Assembly: GCA_964030785.1 (NCBI GenBank)
Contig: OZ034972.1
Coordinates: 51,454,538-51,518,537 of the forward strand
Origin: Siderastrea siderea
Taxonomy: Eukaryota; Cnidaria; Anthozoa; Scleractinia; Rhizangiidae
Direction of reading: 5' to 3'
Length of the DNA: 64,000 bases
Shown here one piece after another: positions 10,713-23,475 of the stretch. How positions within the stretch are numbered: the first letter of the stretch is position 1; each line of letters begins with the position of its first letter. Under the pieces are notes generated by a model. That model was not told the origin of the DNA. It did not search any database and saw only the letters and a program-made list of their open reading frames with translations. The translations under genes and the position numbers were made by a program.

Positions 10713-13192
10713 AGCAACTGTTTGATGAATATAACATTACATAATGAATACAACCATTTTTTCTATCGCATATAAATTCTCTGCTATGGTTGTTCTTAGA
10801 AATGTGATATTTTAAAATTGCTGCGTGTGTGTGGTCCACAAGTTGAAATAACCTTTCGTGTCGCAAAAGCTCTAAATAAAGCCCGGAGCAATTAACATCC
10901 GATTCACAAACTATATGACATACTGCCTGTACCACCCTCTCAACTTGAATGACCTATTCTTCCTTTTCCCTCAATGTTGCTCAATCACAGTTATTGTTAT
11001 TGTTGATCTAACTTTATGTTTTTTCCTTCAGTGTCACTAACATGTTAGTCGATAGAATTCTATTTTTCCTGTTCGTCTTATTTGTATTCTAAAGATGTCT
11101 TTTAATGGTTTAAAGTGATCAGTATAGGATACAGTAAAAAAAAAACACACACACACATCCGCCCACGTTTTTTTTTCTGTTGATTCGTGTACGGCCGAGA
11201 AAAGAAGGTTTTTGTTGGCTGCGTGAAACAAGACCGGAAAATCTGGTAACGTCCAAAACTGCATTGACATTTTGAAGTGAAGGGAATGCTCGAAATACAC
11301 GTTGTTTTTAACCGAAAAGAAACGTCAGACGATCCCCGGATAGAGCCAAGTAAGTAGGTAGGTAGGTAGGTAGGTAGGTAGGTAGGTGGGTGATTTGTTG
11401 CTAAACTAGAATGTCGAACCACCTTGAAGTGTTCGGAAATTAAAGCGTGCTGTTTTTCATTTTCAGGCACAGACAAGTGCCTGCCTTGGCTGCAGAGATG
11501 ACCAAGTCGCGTGGCGAAGTGATAATAAAGCACAGAACGACACGTGTCTGCCTTGTATAGACTGTCCAGATGGAATGGAACCCTCGATTTCGTGCGGAAC
11601 GGTTGCTAAATATGGAACACACTTGCACTGTGTGGTATGCAGAGAAGGAACGTATTCTAAAAGCTACAGTAAAGAACAGTGCACTCCATGCTCATTGTGC
11701 TCAGTGGGTCGCACGGTGACGCGGAACTGCTCTGCGACCAAAAACACACTGTGTGGCCCTTGTAGCTATGGTTATTACATGAATGATGTCGTGCTGAGTT
11801 GTCTGCGTTGTTCTATCTGCTGTTGGGATGGCAAAGACCAGTTTGAGAATCAGTGCAAAGCTCAGGGTTTGCCAAAACACCGTCAATGCAAACCCAGACA
11901 TGATGATGGTTGTCAATCGTCAACGACGAAGACAGCAACCTCTGGCAGAGTGATTGTAATCACCACCAATCCAGCAGCTACGCCACAAAGAAGAAAACCC
12001 CGCACGAGAAGAAAGACATTACCGATTCCAACCACAAGCCGGGAAAATTTTATTAGCACGGTCAATCCTCAAGATGAAAAGGCCTCTTCTCTCCCTCCCT
12101 CAACCGCTGCGAGTCTGCTACGAAAAGGCACAACTACAGCTGTAAGCCAAGCCGATCAGAATATTTTAGTTTATGGAAAAGTAAGAAAGTCTGTGTTAGA
12201 TGATGGCGACAACAAGACGAGGGTCATCATGGGTGTAAGTTTTAGCCTGGTTATATTGATCCTCCTTGTTGTTATTTTCAAGAGGAACAAAATTGCACAC
12301 TTCCTGAAATGGGCCAGGTGTCGTCCCATTTGCAGGCCTAAGGATTCTGAACTTGACGAACGCACTGAGAGCACCACGGTGGATGACATTAGAGCACCGG
12401 TATCTGTGGAGGTAAAGGGAGGTACGTAGATATTACAGTTCATGTTCAGATTGCAATCTGTTTGTAATAAAGATTTGTGTCAAATTCTCAGTTTAACTTT
12501 TCCAGCATGGCTTTCCTCTCTCTCTTTCTTCCATGACATTCTGCATAAATCACCAATACCCCTCAGAATACCGCCCCAATCCCTTCTTATAAAGGAAAAC
12601 ATTGGTAAACATTGGAGAACATTGCCCAGCACAAAAATAGTTTAACTTCATTTGGTCTCATTTGTCCTTGGCAAATGTTGTCCCAACCGTTTCATTTCCA
12701 CCAGTTCAAACGGGACTTGAACTGTATTGCATCACGATCAGCAGTCTTTCCTTGAGTGTTTGGTCACGAGGTGTCGAAGGTGTCGAGGTGTAGAGGTGTT
12801 ACAAACACTCTTGAGGTAACGTATATTTCTTAGCATAGTATGGTTTTCCTTTTTCCTTGTTTGTTACAGTTCTCCTTCCACTACAACAACTGAAGTCTGT
12901 TTCACTCGGCGCTTACGAAAAAGTCTGCAAACATTTAGACAAACGGCTTAAAGGAACAAAAATAGGCGACTTCAGAAATGTGGCCGAAGAGTTTATGTTT
13001 GCACGGGAAGACATTTGGGAACTGGAGAAGGAATTCAAGACTTCTGGATCGGGAAGTCCGTCAAGACATCTTTTAGAGGTCTTGGAGTCCAAACGTCTTG
13101 AATTAGCGGTCTCTGAGTTTATTAAAGTAGTGCAGAAACCGAACATTGACAGGGATGATATTGTTGACATCCTCAAAGACTATACAATATGA
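10179..13192 (+). CDS. TNF receptor superfamily member with death domain (gene 2), first exon missing
   Basis: Exons 10179-10316, 11467-12421 and 12870-13192 (stop 13190-13192), all AG/GT, phases 0, 0, 1. Exon A (46 codons, no Met) has a charged stretch with RHRKRR and then the hydrophobic run CWLTILTWVFIFVCV, read as a signal sequence with a long n-region or a signal anchor. Exon B carries the cysteine-rich repeats (about residues 50-165 of the visible chain), including C-S-I-C-C-W-D-G-K-D, matching the CC-x-D-G-x-D pattern of gene 1. It continues through a Thr/Pro/Ser-rich stalk, a membrane segment VIMGVSFSLVILILLVVIF (visible residues about 299-318) and a short cytoplasmic tail. Exon C is the death domain. 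AATAAA at 13265-13270 lies about 70 bp after the stop. Inferred role: death-domain receptor for a TNF-family ligand. Confidence 0.85.
10682..10710. repeat. (GA)n microsatellite
   Basis: Uninterrupted GA dinucleotides in the intron between exons A and B of gene 2. Confidence 0.95.
11350..11388. repeat. (GTAG)n microsatellite
   Basis: Tandem GTAG units about 80 bp before the 11467 acceptor of gene 2. Confidence 0.95.
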
Positions 13193-13264
13193 TTTGCAGG
13201 TGAACAGAGAACTGTTGCATGACCAGCGCTTTGTGTAACGTACATATACGCTTACCACAATTGA

Positions 13265-13270
13265 AATAAA
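13265..13270 (+). other. Polyadenylation signal of gene 2
   Basis: AATAAA about 70 bp after the gene 2 stop codon, in A/T-rich sequence. Confidence 0.6.
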
Positions 13271-13539
13271 AATTATTGAATAACTGCTGACTGCATTAGA
13301 CTCCTTAATATTAGCATTCGGACTTTTCGTGGTAACATTTTTACAAAGCAGGGAAGAATAATTATTCCGGATACTTTGGAAATACTAGACGCTCTAATAT
13401 GTCGATAATGAACCTCTTTCCCAGGGTCTCATCTTTTCCCTTTCCCTGGAGCAAGAGAGGTGAGATCCTGGGAACAAGACTGCTTTGTCATTGCTATTTT
13501 CCTGCAACACGGACAGTCGTTGTTGTGTCTTGTCACTAG

Positions 13540-13886
13540 ATATGCAAAAAAGGACGTAGGGGAATCCCCATATCTTGTCAGCTTGGCAAAACTTACTCGG
13601 ACAAATACAGGAAAGAGCCATGTAAGGCATGTATTGTGAATTCTCAAGGAAAAGCGATAAAAGGAACTGTACATTGTTCTCAAACAGCGAGTGTGATAAT
13701 AAATGGGCGCATGGGTTTTACTCTGAGCCATTTGTCTTCGGCTGTTTTCCTTGCACACAATGCTGTCTATGTTTAGTTGACGTTATAATTATGTTAGCTA
13801 ATGGATTACCAGACGGTAGAGTCTACAGAAGAATTGAACGGTTAACTGGTACAAAGGATGTCAGTTTATTTTGGGAGGAAAATTAG
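13540..13886 (+). pseudogene. TNFR cysteine-rich-domain relic with frameshift
   Basis: After a pyrimidine-leaning tract and an acceptor-like CACTAG, one frame reads a cysteine-rich segment including C-Q-L-G-K-T-Y-S-D-K-Y and P-C-K-A-C. The continuation is in another frame: N-C-T-L-F-S-N-S-E-C, then G-F-Y-S-E-P, then C-F-P-C-T-Q-C-C, and finally G-L-P, ending at TAG near 13884. The order and the double-Cys motif align by eye with exon B of gene 2 (there GYY, C-L-R-C-S-I-C-C, G-L-P). A frameshift near 13636-13670 joins the two parts. No membrane segment or death domain follows, so I call it the remnant of a third tandem receptor. A sequencing error at the frameshift is a less likely alternative. 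Confidence 0.55.
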
Positions 13887-14788
13887 GCTAGAAAGTACCC
13901 TTTTGCATTCAGCCCTGAACTGGATTGGTTTATCTGAAGCCACGGTTTTATAAACAGGATACAGATGAGATGGAAGTTGCTTGAAATCAATATAACTGAA
14001 AATCCGATAATAACGAGACGGAGGAATGGGCGCCACAACAGTCCTAGTCTTTCTTAATGGCACGACTTTTTTCTTTTCACTGCTGGTATAAATTCTGCAG
14101 GTTTTTTGCAAATAGTCATACATACAAATTTGTACTAGAAATGTTCAGAGGCAACATGCTAGCATTTTTGGGATTTTTCCTCTTGTCACTAGCCATCTGA
14201 ATGATCAGCTTTGTAAAAGTGGCATTGAAAAAGTTATCAGTTCTTAACTTTTATCTCTCTAGCTTGTTTATTAGCAATATAGCCATACTCATTTCTAACC
14301 TACTTTTTTTGTACAATGTATGTATCAGGATGTGTAGTCTAATCTCATTATATTTTGAACTAAACCGAGGTTGAGATCTATAAACTTATGAAAGAAAGAA
14401 CTTTACCGAGTGTTTCCCCAATACTACCTCGCATCAGTTCAGTGACACCTGTGTAATCTTATAGCAAATCATAGCTGCTGTAACATGTGCATGCATTTAA
14501 CCAAATAACAAACAATCAGCAGTTAATTTTTCCTCTTCCTTCAACAGGTATTTATTTTTATCACTTGTGTAATCCAACTCCATGCGTTTCTCCAGTGTCT
14601 TTCCAGGCAAGACTAAGGAAACTACAGACACCTCTCTTTAACTCAAGTGAGTAATTAGATTCTATGCAGATCCTTAGTGTAACCTCACTTAATGTATTTT
14701 TACACCTAAATTTAGAACGATTTGGGTGGTTCACTTTTGCTGCCTGTCCAATTGCCTTTCTGTAAACGATGAATACCAAAGCTATCCT
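13887..14788. other. No gene recognised
   Basis: A/T-rich sequence without supported exon, repeat or RNA gene. Confidence 0.5.
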
Positions 14789-14791
14789 TTG

Positions 14792-15549
14792 TGTAACGGC
14801 ATTGCAGTTACACAAAGTTACGCCCACTCCCCGGACATTTAATTTAAGTTTTGTTTGATCTTTTTTTTTGATTACGTTTTGTGGCTGATAATTTACACGT
14901 GATTTTAGAGTAGTTATAGTTCCGCCCGAAACCGCATTTTAGTTAGTTGGCTTTGGTCCTGGTAGTGAACAGATCAGAAGTTTTCAGTGGAGTAAGTCGT
15001 AAGAACACTGAAGGTTTTGGAATAAGATCGGCAAAGCGGGACTGTTATGTAAGTCACTTTTTTCCTTTAAGTGATTTTATTCTTCTCTAAGTTCAGATAT
15101 TCTTCTCCATAGTTTAGATCACAATTTTGTTAAGTTTCAACCACGTGGCATGGCATTTGATTGCTGTTTAAAGCCTGCCAATACGGTTTTCGTCGATATT
15201 AGTTAAGTTTTTCACTAGTTTGTGAGCTATATACCTCGTTTATGGTTTTAGCGTTTTAGTAGTGTAATAATTTGATTTTTGGTTGATTGTGCATGTTAGT
15301 TTTTTGGTTTAAACCTACGATTCTGCAATGGAATGTTTGGAATGTTAGTATATCTTTTACTAGATTTTAGCTTAGTTTTTCTTTGTATTACTATTTCAGT
15401 TTACGATATGATCTTGGATTCTTGGCTTCTTGTAATAAATCGATCGAGTTAATTCAAGTGACTGTCCGTTAAGTATATCCCCGCGATTCGTAGTGCGTCG
15501 AAACTCTAGCAAAGTTAGTTGTTGAAGCTTTGGGTGACGACCGCTACAC
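14792..15549 (+). mobile_element. Possible solo LTR (weak)
   Basis: Begins TGTAAC and ends GCTACA, with AATAAA near 15435 and a T-rich interior, the general layout of a long terminal repeat. The left edge carries a perfect 10-bp hairpin (TTTGTGTAAC with GTTACACAAA, 14789-14817). GCTACA also recurs at about 15759 and 15803, so the right edge is uncertain. No gag or pol sequence follows. The call rests on end bases only. Confidence 0.22.
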
Positions 15550-17089
15550 TTTGAGAAAGCATAACAAAGTCCCTAGTACCCTAGGATAAGGTGGATGATT
15601 TCTTAAGCCATAATTTAGGCCCAGAAAAAATGATCATAACAACAAGGGGATGGTAAGGGTGGTGTAGCAGCTGTCGTAAGGTCTTCCACGATTGGTCTGC
15701 TAAACTTACAATAGAACAAACAAAAGAAACAAAGAACGAGGCGTAAAAACAATAGAGCTGCTACATATGGCGGTCCAATGAAAATACAACCTTTTGAGAG
15801 GTGCTACACTACTGGATGGTAAGGTGTAGTCTCAATGACGGTCTCATTTCCCTAATTCACCCCTTCAGGGACCATTTTTCAAGTGTGGATGTAAAGCACT
15901 GCAAATCATTACCATTTTACAGCGCACCTCACTGCCATGCCTTTTATATTTACTTTTCCATTTTTATCATCCATGAAGGTTCGTCAACGTCCTCTACTAA
16001 TACACGACTGCAAAAATTGAGAATATCCACCAATGATGATGGCAAAGACGAAAGATGAAAGTAGTTATCATCCGTTCTACACACATCTCAAGTTCCTTAC
16101 GAATAAGCTTGTTGCAGCAGCATTCAAGAAACCAAAAGATGTCATTCACCATTATCTCAAAACAAAGGAAATGCTAATAATGGAAATTACCATCAAGTCA
16201 CAAAAAGATATTCGTAGCTGCAAACAATCTTGTTTCCAATTTGTGCAGGACACCTCGCTCTCGCTATTCTCTGTTCCTATCTGACTAAAGTTCAACCAGT
16301 TTTCCCTCAAGTGGTGAAAGTTTTTCCACTGTGTTGTCCATTTTGTCTAATGAAATACAACTGTCTGAGCTGATGGACTTATTAACCAGTGTGTAATTTC
16401 GACCACACCAAAAAGAATCGCTTGAAAAAAAAATTGTAAAAACATCTAGTAAAGACTAAACTTGCATTTTGTGCTGAAATACATGTACATCACTGAAAAA
16501 GTGGCCTGTGTTAGTTTTTTCCCCCTGGAATGTCAACATGCAATCTCTTGCACATTATTAAAAAATAGGGCCTTAAGTTGGTCCATGTATTCTGCTGGTT
16601 GAGCCGTTTCCACACGGCTTTTAGGTTACATAGCGTTTTTGCTTGGCAGTAGAATAGCAGAAAGAATAATTGACTTCTTTTGAAGAGTTCATTTTAATTG
16701 GACTTTTTTTCTGTTAGAGAATGAAGTAAATTCTTCAGTTGTCACTTTTTGTATTGCTGAACTTTACTTTGCAACTTGTCTGTTTCTTACATTTTAGATG
16801 TATTAAATTCGTGAAAGGCGTGGAAAGAAAGAAACAAACAAACAACAGGTACCCCCCTCTTCGCAGGCCTGCACTAACTTCGCACTGGAGGAAAATAGTT
16901 TATGGACAGAAAAAACCCAGAGCCACTATCCGGGTTCGCTTGAGAATTCTGCGAGCTCAAGCGATATAAACTTGGACGTTCACGCTGTTTGTGATACTCA
17001 TGAATATGCTGGGGCACGCTTACTTCATTTTACCCAAGGGGGCTTGGGTAGGGGGGAACGACCGCTCTAAGGCGCCAGGCTTTGTTGTT
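15550..17089. other. No gene recognised
   Basis: No supported exon or domain. Short frames at 15801-16284 and 16739-16969 show no recognisable protein. Confidence 0.5.
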
Positions 17090-17622
17090 TTAACCTATTT
17101 TGCCAGGGCTTTTTCTGAAACTGAAGGGGGTTACAAAGTGCCCCCCCCTATAGATCTTGAAAAGTATTAACGCTCTTGTGGCGAAACTTGGCACCTTTTT
17201 AGCACATCATTAGCTTACGACGTGTAATGACGTGACATTGAGGTCGCAAACCAGCCATCTTGAATTTTGAGGCTGCCATCTTGAATCCCCAGCCTGCAGT
17301 CATACAGTTGACAATGATGACATCAAAAAATATATCAATTTGTTCTAAGAATCATAATCAAAACAAGCGCAATAAACTAAAGGATTATCTTCTTCTTACA
17401 AACGAAGGAGAATAAACTGAAGAAAGACTAAGAAGACAGAAAATAGGCAAAATACACTCCTAAATAGACACGTCATTGACACAGGAAATTTTCCTCTGAT
17501 AAATTTTAGGAAAAGTCACGAGATTTGGTGATTATTTGTTTAGCCGTTTGAAAGTCATAATTCGTTTAAGTCAGTGTGGGCACTATGTACCCCCCCCCCC
17601 CCTCCAGGCTAAATAGGGTTAA
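17090..17622. mobile_element. Possible piggyBac-like non-autonomous element flanked by TTAA
   Basis: The left end TTAACCTATTTTGCCAGGG and the right end CCAGGCTAAATAGGGTTAA are imperfect inverted repeats. Inside them GGGGGTTACAAAGTGCCC (left) mirrors GGGCACTATGTACCCCCC (right). TTAA at both edges (17090-17093, 17619-17622) fits piggyBac target choice. The segmental-duplication breakpoint at 17187 falls inside it, so unit 2 has only the right half (to about 37402). Confidence 0.45.
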
Positions 17623-20600
17623 GTCTTGTTGCAGCACTATCTACAACAGAAAAATTGCGACAAGGTCCAAAAACAAAAATAGCAAGAAAGCCCAATGGGC
17701 ATTTTAACCGGCCATTCTGACCCTCCCCACCCATAGGTTTCACAAATGTTAGCACGATCCTGTATTTATACGAACCGGCGTGACGAAAAGTGTGATTGTG
17801 GGACACAATATTTTGACTATAGCGTTACTGGATGATGTAATGTTTAAACTCTGATGACTCAGCTTATCTGTCTCATTACTTTTATTTCTGCTGAAAAACG
17901 CAAATTCACTCAAACGTTGAATGTCGGTATAAATTCGCCCACAACTGAGAATGCTTACACAGGGACGACGAAATATTTACTGTTGTGCCTAAACCGTAAA
18001 TAAAAACAGTGAACATAGCAGTAGAATCAAAATATAACGCTTGATAAACACGACCTCGAGCAGATCGTCAGAGTCTGGGACACGTTAAGGCATATCTCAT
18101 GACTTGATGTTTAAATCCGGTTTGCTAACCCAGGAATCCCCATGCAAAGTAAACAAGTTCACTCGGAACGGCTACGTACCAAAAAATTACCTCAAACTCA
18201 ACCAACATCACGCGCAAGCCACACGCATCGCTTGATAATATTCAGTTATTTTCTAACTTAAAGACTCGTAACAGCTACCTTATTAATTGATCTCCTTGTT
18301 AATGACCGATTCCTTCGTCTTAATGCAATTAAAAACAACTTCTCGCCTCAAATAAACACTCATCTCTCTCCCTTTTCAAGAACTATGATGTATCGATGGT
18401 GCAATCCACTAATTGCATCATCATACTAGTGCCAATCCCTTCTCTTCCTAAGCCACCGCTCCTTCACACAGCTATCGTTTCTCTCCTCTGCGAAATACAG
18501 GTTACCCAATGAGAAAACTTACAATCAACTTCGGAAACCGTCCCCCCATAAAACGCCGAGGGAAACTGCCTCTCACGTAGCACAATATTACACCGCTGCT
18601 ATACAACACGCAACTTTCAAGGTAAATCACACTCACAGAAGCGTGATATGCTACTCACATTCACAAATCCTTCCACTCCCACATTTTAACATCCTTCAAA
18701 ATGTCAATCCCCATAACAAAACTCCTGCGCTAAAATTTTTCACCATAACCACTAATTAGATCAGATGACACAGCCAAGTTCACATTGAATCCTATTAGCT
18801 GCTTTACTCATGTGCGCATGCGTTATAGAAGATAAATACTGAAACCCCATACTTAACAACCCTTCGCTGTTCATGTTTTAAATAATGTAAATTAAAAGAC
18901 AAGAACACACGAAGGTAACATTCAGTAGACTAATATCTGCATGCGTCTTATATAAGACAGTACCGCTCTTGAGTACCCATACCACAAGCTTTACACCACT
19001 TTGTTCGTATGTTAGGCAAAATGACGCAAAAAAAAAATTACTGTGTCCATTTTATAAGCCGGGGGTCGCCATATGGCGACAGCCGGTTAAAAACGCCATC
19101 TGTTCTGCACGCACTGCGTGCCTATGTCTGTACAGAGAGGTTGAGAGTGGGATTGTCAAACGGCTTAGGGAAGACTGGAGTTTTGACGTTGGAATCAGCT
19201 AGAGTGCTCTTGAAGCCGAAAGCGACTTGCTTACCTGATGCCACCTTATAGAGAAACGTTTGTGGAAACCCGGCGAATTAAATTTGTTAACTTTGACTTA
19301 CCTCGCGGCTCATCCCTTTTCAAGAAGAAAGAAATTTGCGTTCTTACACTAGCTTTTTATGACTATTCTTTTAATTGCAAACTGATAGGAGTCGGTTGAC
19401 TTTTAAGTTTATTGTTTGATTAACATATCCTGAGAATATACACGACTTGCGTGACTGGGCAAAAATTGTATTGAAGTCGGGCGCATAATTCCAACCGGTG
19501 ATTTAAAAAGGTTATGATAGTTTCGATTAAACTTATCCTGATTTTCATTAGTCTGTATCCAGGTTTCATGTATCTCGGCTTGGGTATTCGATTTTTTCTC
19601 CGTCCCGTGATCGGGTCACTAAAGCGTGAATTCACATTATTAGCATATTCCACTGTTGTATTCGGAGTCAGTCACTATTCAACTAAAGAAGGTCATATGC
19701 ACAATGTTCCAATTCCTCCTGTGCCATCTTATGGTAGCTCGGTAACACGTATACGTATATGACTAATTTCAAACTACATTTTAAGTCCAAAATTTGTAAT
19801 TAAATAAGGTGTGTTTCTGGTTATATTTACACTAGGTAACGTTTTCTTGGAATTCGGGGTATCTATGTCAGAAGAAAATATTTTCGGCTTGCTTTGTCAT
19901 GCAAAACAAACGGCGTAATCAGTGGAACCGTGTACACCTCTCCCTTTCGCAAATGATTTTATTTTCAAACAAATATTCAAAACCAACTTCAAATTTCTGG
20001 AATAATTTTCAAAACAGGATGGGAAAGCAATCGATAGTTGTTTCTCGACTGCATGTCTTTCATTTTTGAGCCTGTTTGTAAAATCATGGGTGCAAACAAA
20101 GATTCCAATTAGCTTGACATCACAGCATGACCTCTCTATCCTCCTGTCTCCTGCACTGTCTACTGGTTGATCATAGTGGACTTTATGCTTCGGTAAGCAC
20201 CTTTTGACAAACATGCTAGCCGCAAAAGTACACAAGAAATGTAATTTAAGAATTGATTTAAAGTTTGAAAGTACCACTTCAATCTTGAGACCACTGTTGG
20301 AACTCTTTCCGTCCAGTACGCCATCTCCTAATGCCTGAACGTGTAGGTGTGGCGGTGACGTTGCGTATATTTGCCCATGTGAATATGTAGTAATGACGTC
20401 TCAATTACCTCGTCATTTTAGATACAGAAATCGATCTCGTAAGTAATCTGATCTGAGGTAAGACAAGTTCCTGTTTTGCTAAATTAGGCCAAAGCTTTTG
20501 AATACTGGAGCGACTAATAATGCATTGTGCAATGTACAGGAGAGATCGACGATGACAATTCTCTGTTTTTGATTTTAGCTGTGTACCTTGATGAGAAATG

Positions 20601-21580
20601 TTTCTCTGCATATTGATTTAATTCTGTTTAATTCCGTTAATTACCCGTTGGGAAATATCTTAAGTTTTGTTTGTTTTCGAACACTTCCGGGGAAGAACAT
20701 ATCTTGGCAATAATATTGTTGATATCGTAAGCTTGTTTCATTGGCGGTTAAATTAAAGTCATGACAGTTTCATTTTATTCATTTTAATATCCTTAATCCC
20801 AAAATGTACTGAGGTAATCGCTTGGCCATGTGCGTGCGTGAAACTTTTTGTCAATCACGTGATCGAATGATCGTGATAGTAGGGGGGAGGGGGGGGGGGG
20901 GGGTTGGGGGGAACAGGGAATTAAACCTCCTGCTTCCCGTACCCTTTAATCCCTGTTCCCGCCGTGAATATTGTTGGCTCCCGCCTCCCGTCCTCCCACC
21001 CCCTTTTCGCCCGGTCTCTAGCCCCCTTGTCCCCCTCCACGTGATAGCAATATCAAAGTCCGGCGGTTTTGAGAAGGAGGCCGGGTCACAAATTTGCCGC
21101 AAATGTTCCTGTTGACTCCACAAATATTACTACGACGGTAAATTTACACACAGCCAATAAAACAATTTCAAATAAATATTGAGGGTGTTTTTTTCTTGGA
21201 ACTCAGGGGTGGATTGATATCACCCCTACCTCAACTGCTCCGCAATTCACTGGCCGTCAGTTAATATTTTCGCTTGGTGGATTATATTCAGTTGCGTTTC
21301 CTCATCAAAGCAAAGACAAATACAATGAAGTCCGAAGTCCGGTGTTTTATACATCGGAGAAAAATGTTTTTTCTTAAAGAGAGAATAATTTCATTTTACG
21401 GCTGAACAAGACGAAATCTCAAGGTCAGCATGTTTACTGCACTTAATTTTTTGACCTTTTGTTTCTTTCCTAGGACATGCACACATTTATTTTAGTAAAA
21501 TGTGTCAAGGGGCAAAAAACTATAAAAACTTAAGTAAGCTTTGATGACTATTTGAATATAAAGTCAATTTAAAGAGAGAG
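17623..21580. other. Non-coding left part of unit 1
   Basis: No supported exon. It contains a perfect 16-bp palindrome at 19065-19080 (GTCGCCATATGGCGAC) and a poly-G tract near 20880-20912. The equivalent non-coding stretches are about 24186-26735 and 37403-42700 in the other copies. Short frames recur only because the DNA is duplicated. Confidence 0.5.
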
Positions 21581-21589
21581 TCATATGGT

Positions 21590-23475
21590 ATAGGAGCAGA
21601 CTAACGATACCCTTTCGCTGATATCCAAAACATTTGTACAAACCTACGGGAAAAGGAATTCTTCGGGGATAAATCGGACCTTTTAGACACGGATGAAGGC
21701 TTAGCGAAACGTAAAAGTATAACTGTTGCCCTCCTAGTAACAGAAACATTACCCTGGACAACTATATAGACTTCCTCACAAATTTTCCACTTGAAGAATT
21801 GCTAGTGAAAGATACCACACGCTCCAATTTAACGAAAAAGCAACAAAATTCCCTGAAGGAACTGAGAATTGACTCTGAAACAATTATCTTTGAAGCTGAA
21901 AAAGGAGGGGCAGTAGTAGTAATGGACCGCACATACCACGCTGAAAAAATGCTCGAAATGTTGAATTACTCACAGACTTGTAGGAAATTCTCGCCAATGT
22001 GGTCAAAAAGGTTCTGAAACTTATAAAGGAGTTAACATGTAGACACATTGGCAGTCTCACCGAGACAGAGATAGGCTATCTCTGTCACTTCAATTTTAGA
22101 ACCAGTGGTTTCTACGGTCTTCCAAAAATACATAAAAGCAAGATCATTTGCCAGGAAGCTAAAATCCAGAAGAAACCATATTAATATCAAAGTTATTTGG
22201 CCTGCAGGTCTCAAATTCAGACCTATAGCAGCTGGTCCTAGCTGCCCAACGAGTAGAGTCGGTAACTTTGTCGACATCCTTATTAAGCCCTTCAACTCAC
22301 ATGTCCAAAGTTATCTGAGGAACACTATCGATTTTCTCAACTACTTACCAAAGACAGTTTTTGAGAGCATGATATTAGTCTTCTTTGACGTGACCAGCTT
22401 ATACACAAACATCAACCAAGATCTCGGCATTAAGGCTATAGAATTCTGGCTTAACAAACACCCAGAGAGCCTCAACCACGTTTGAACAAAGAATTCATCA
22501 TCAATTCAATTGTTTTGGTATTGAAAGACATCACATTTACCTCAGATGATACAATATTCCTTTAAAAGAAAGGTACTGCAATGGGAACGAGAATAGCTCC
22601 TAGTTATGCAACTCTTGTTCTTGACCCTTGGAAAGCAAATTATATAGCCAAGTTACTGATGCAATGGGAAAGAAATAGACCATTACGTTTATACTTGCTG
22701 GAGAAGGTTCCCTTACGATTGCTATATAAACTGGACATATGGTGAGGGCAAACTGGGAGAACTCCACCGCATTCTTAATACCCTAGATAGCAGTATCCAA
22801 CTTACCGTTGAACTAGCTGTAAAGAACTTCCTTTTCTGGATATAATGATAAAAAAAGAGAATACTCACCTAACAACGGACATCTATTATAAACGGACGGA
22901 CTCAATTCAATACCTCCCATATACATCCAGTCATCCAAAACACACTAAAAATAACATACCCTACAACCTAGCTCGTAGGATATGTATGATTATCGAGACC
23001 CAGGATGTAAGAAAACAACGTCTTCAATATCAGTATCGAAAAGGCCCTTACCCAAACGCCTCAAGAGTTAAGAACCGTGAGAGAGCAGAGCAACGACAAC
23101 AACTTCCTTTGTCTACTCTTGTAACAACTTAAAATCCTAACAATCCTCAAGTATTTCAGTCAGGTTGTCAGGAAAACACTACCTATGTTGAACCATGCAA
23201 AGCCCTCCACTAAAATCAGTCATGAGCAAGACTAGAGTAATACATAGTAGTCAGCGACAGCTTAGAAACCTCAAACGAATGCTAACAAACTCCTATTTCT
23301 CGCGGAAAAACGACACAGATCCGGAAGTTAAAATTTGTGGAACAACACGTTGCGAAACATGCCCCTATTTACAACAGGGAAAAGAATTCACCTTCTCAGC
23401 CATGTGTAATTTGCCATGTCTAATTTGTAGTGTAACAAAGTTCCTTTTGGTGCTCTTCAGAAATGGTAGCACCTG
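21590..23475 (+). mobile_element. Penelope-like element, broken (copy 1)
   Basis: In order: NLREKEFF in the N-terminal region, an EKGGAVVVMD-type block, FYGLPKIHK, RPIAAGPSCPTSRVGNFVD, motif A VFFDVTSLYTN (about 22381-22410), motif B TAMGTRIAPSYA, WTYGEGKLGELH, then a segment with YLPYTSSHPKHTKNNIPYN and a C-x2-C linker (CETCPYL). These are hallmarks of Penelope-type RT. The pieces lie in different frames, so several frameshifts are present. Motif C reads F-P-Y-D-C (22708-22722) where an L/V-D-D is expected, so the catalytic Asp pair is lost. No GIY-YIG nuclease follows. This copy also has a private 1-bp deletion and a deletion of about 50 bp near 23020. Confidence 0.85.

Noticed and set aside
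17609..17806. 65-codon minus-strand frame conserved at 37389-37586
   Set aside because: Conservation is explained by the segmental duplication; it overlaps the TTAA element edge and has no domain.
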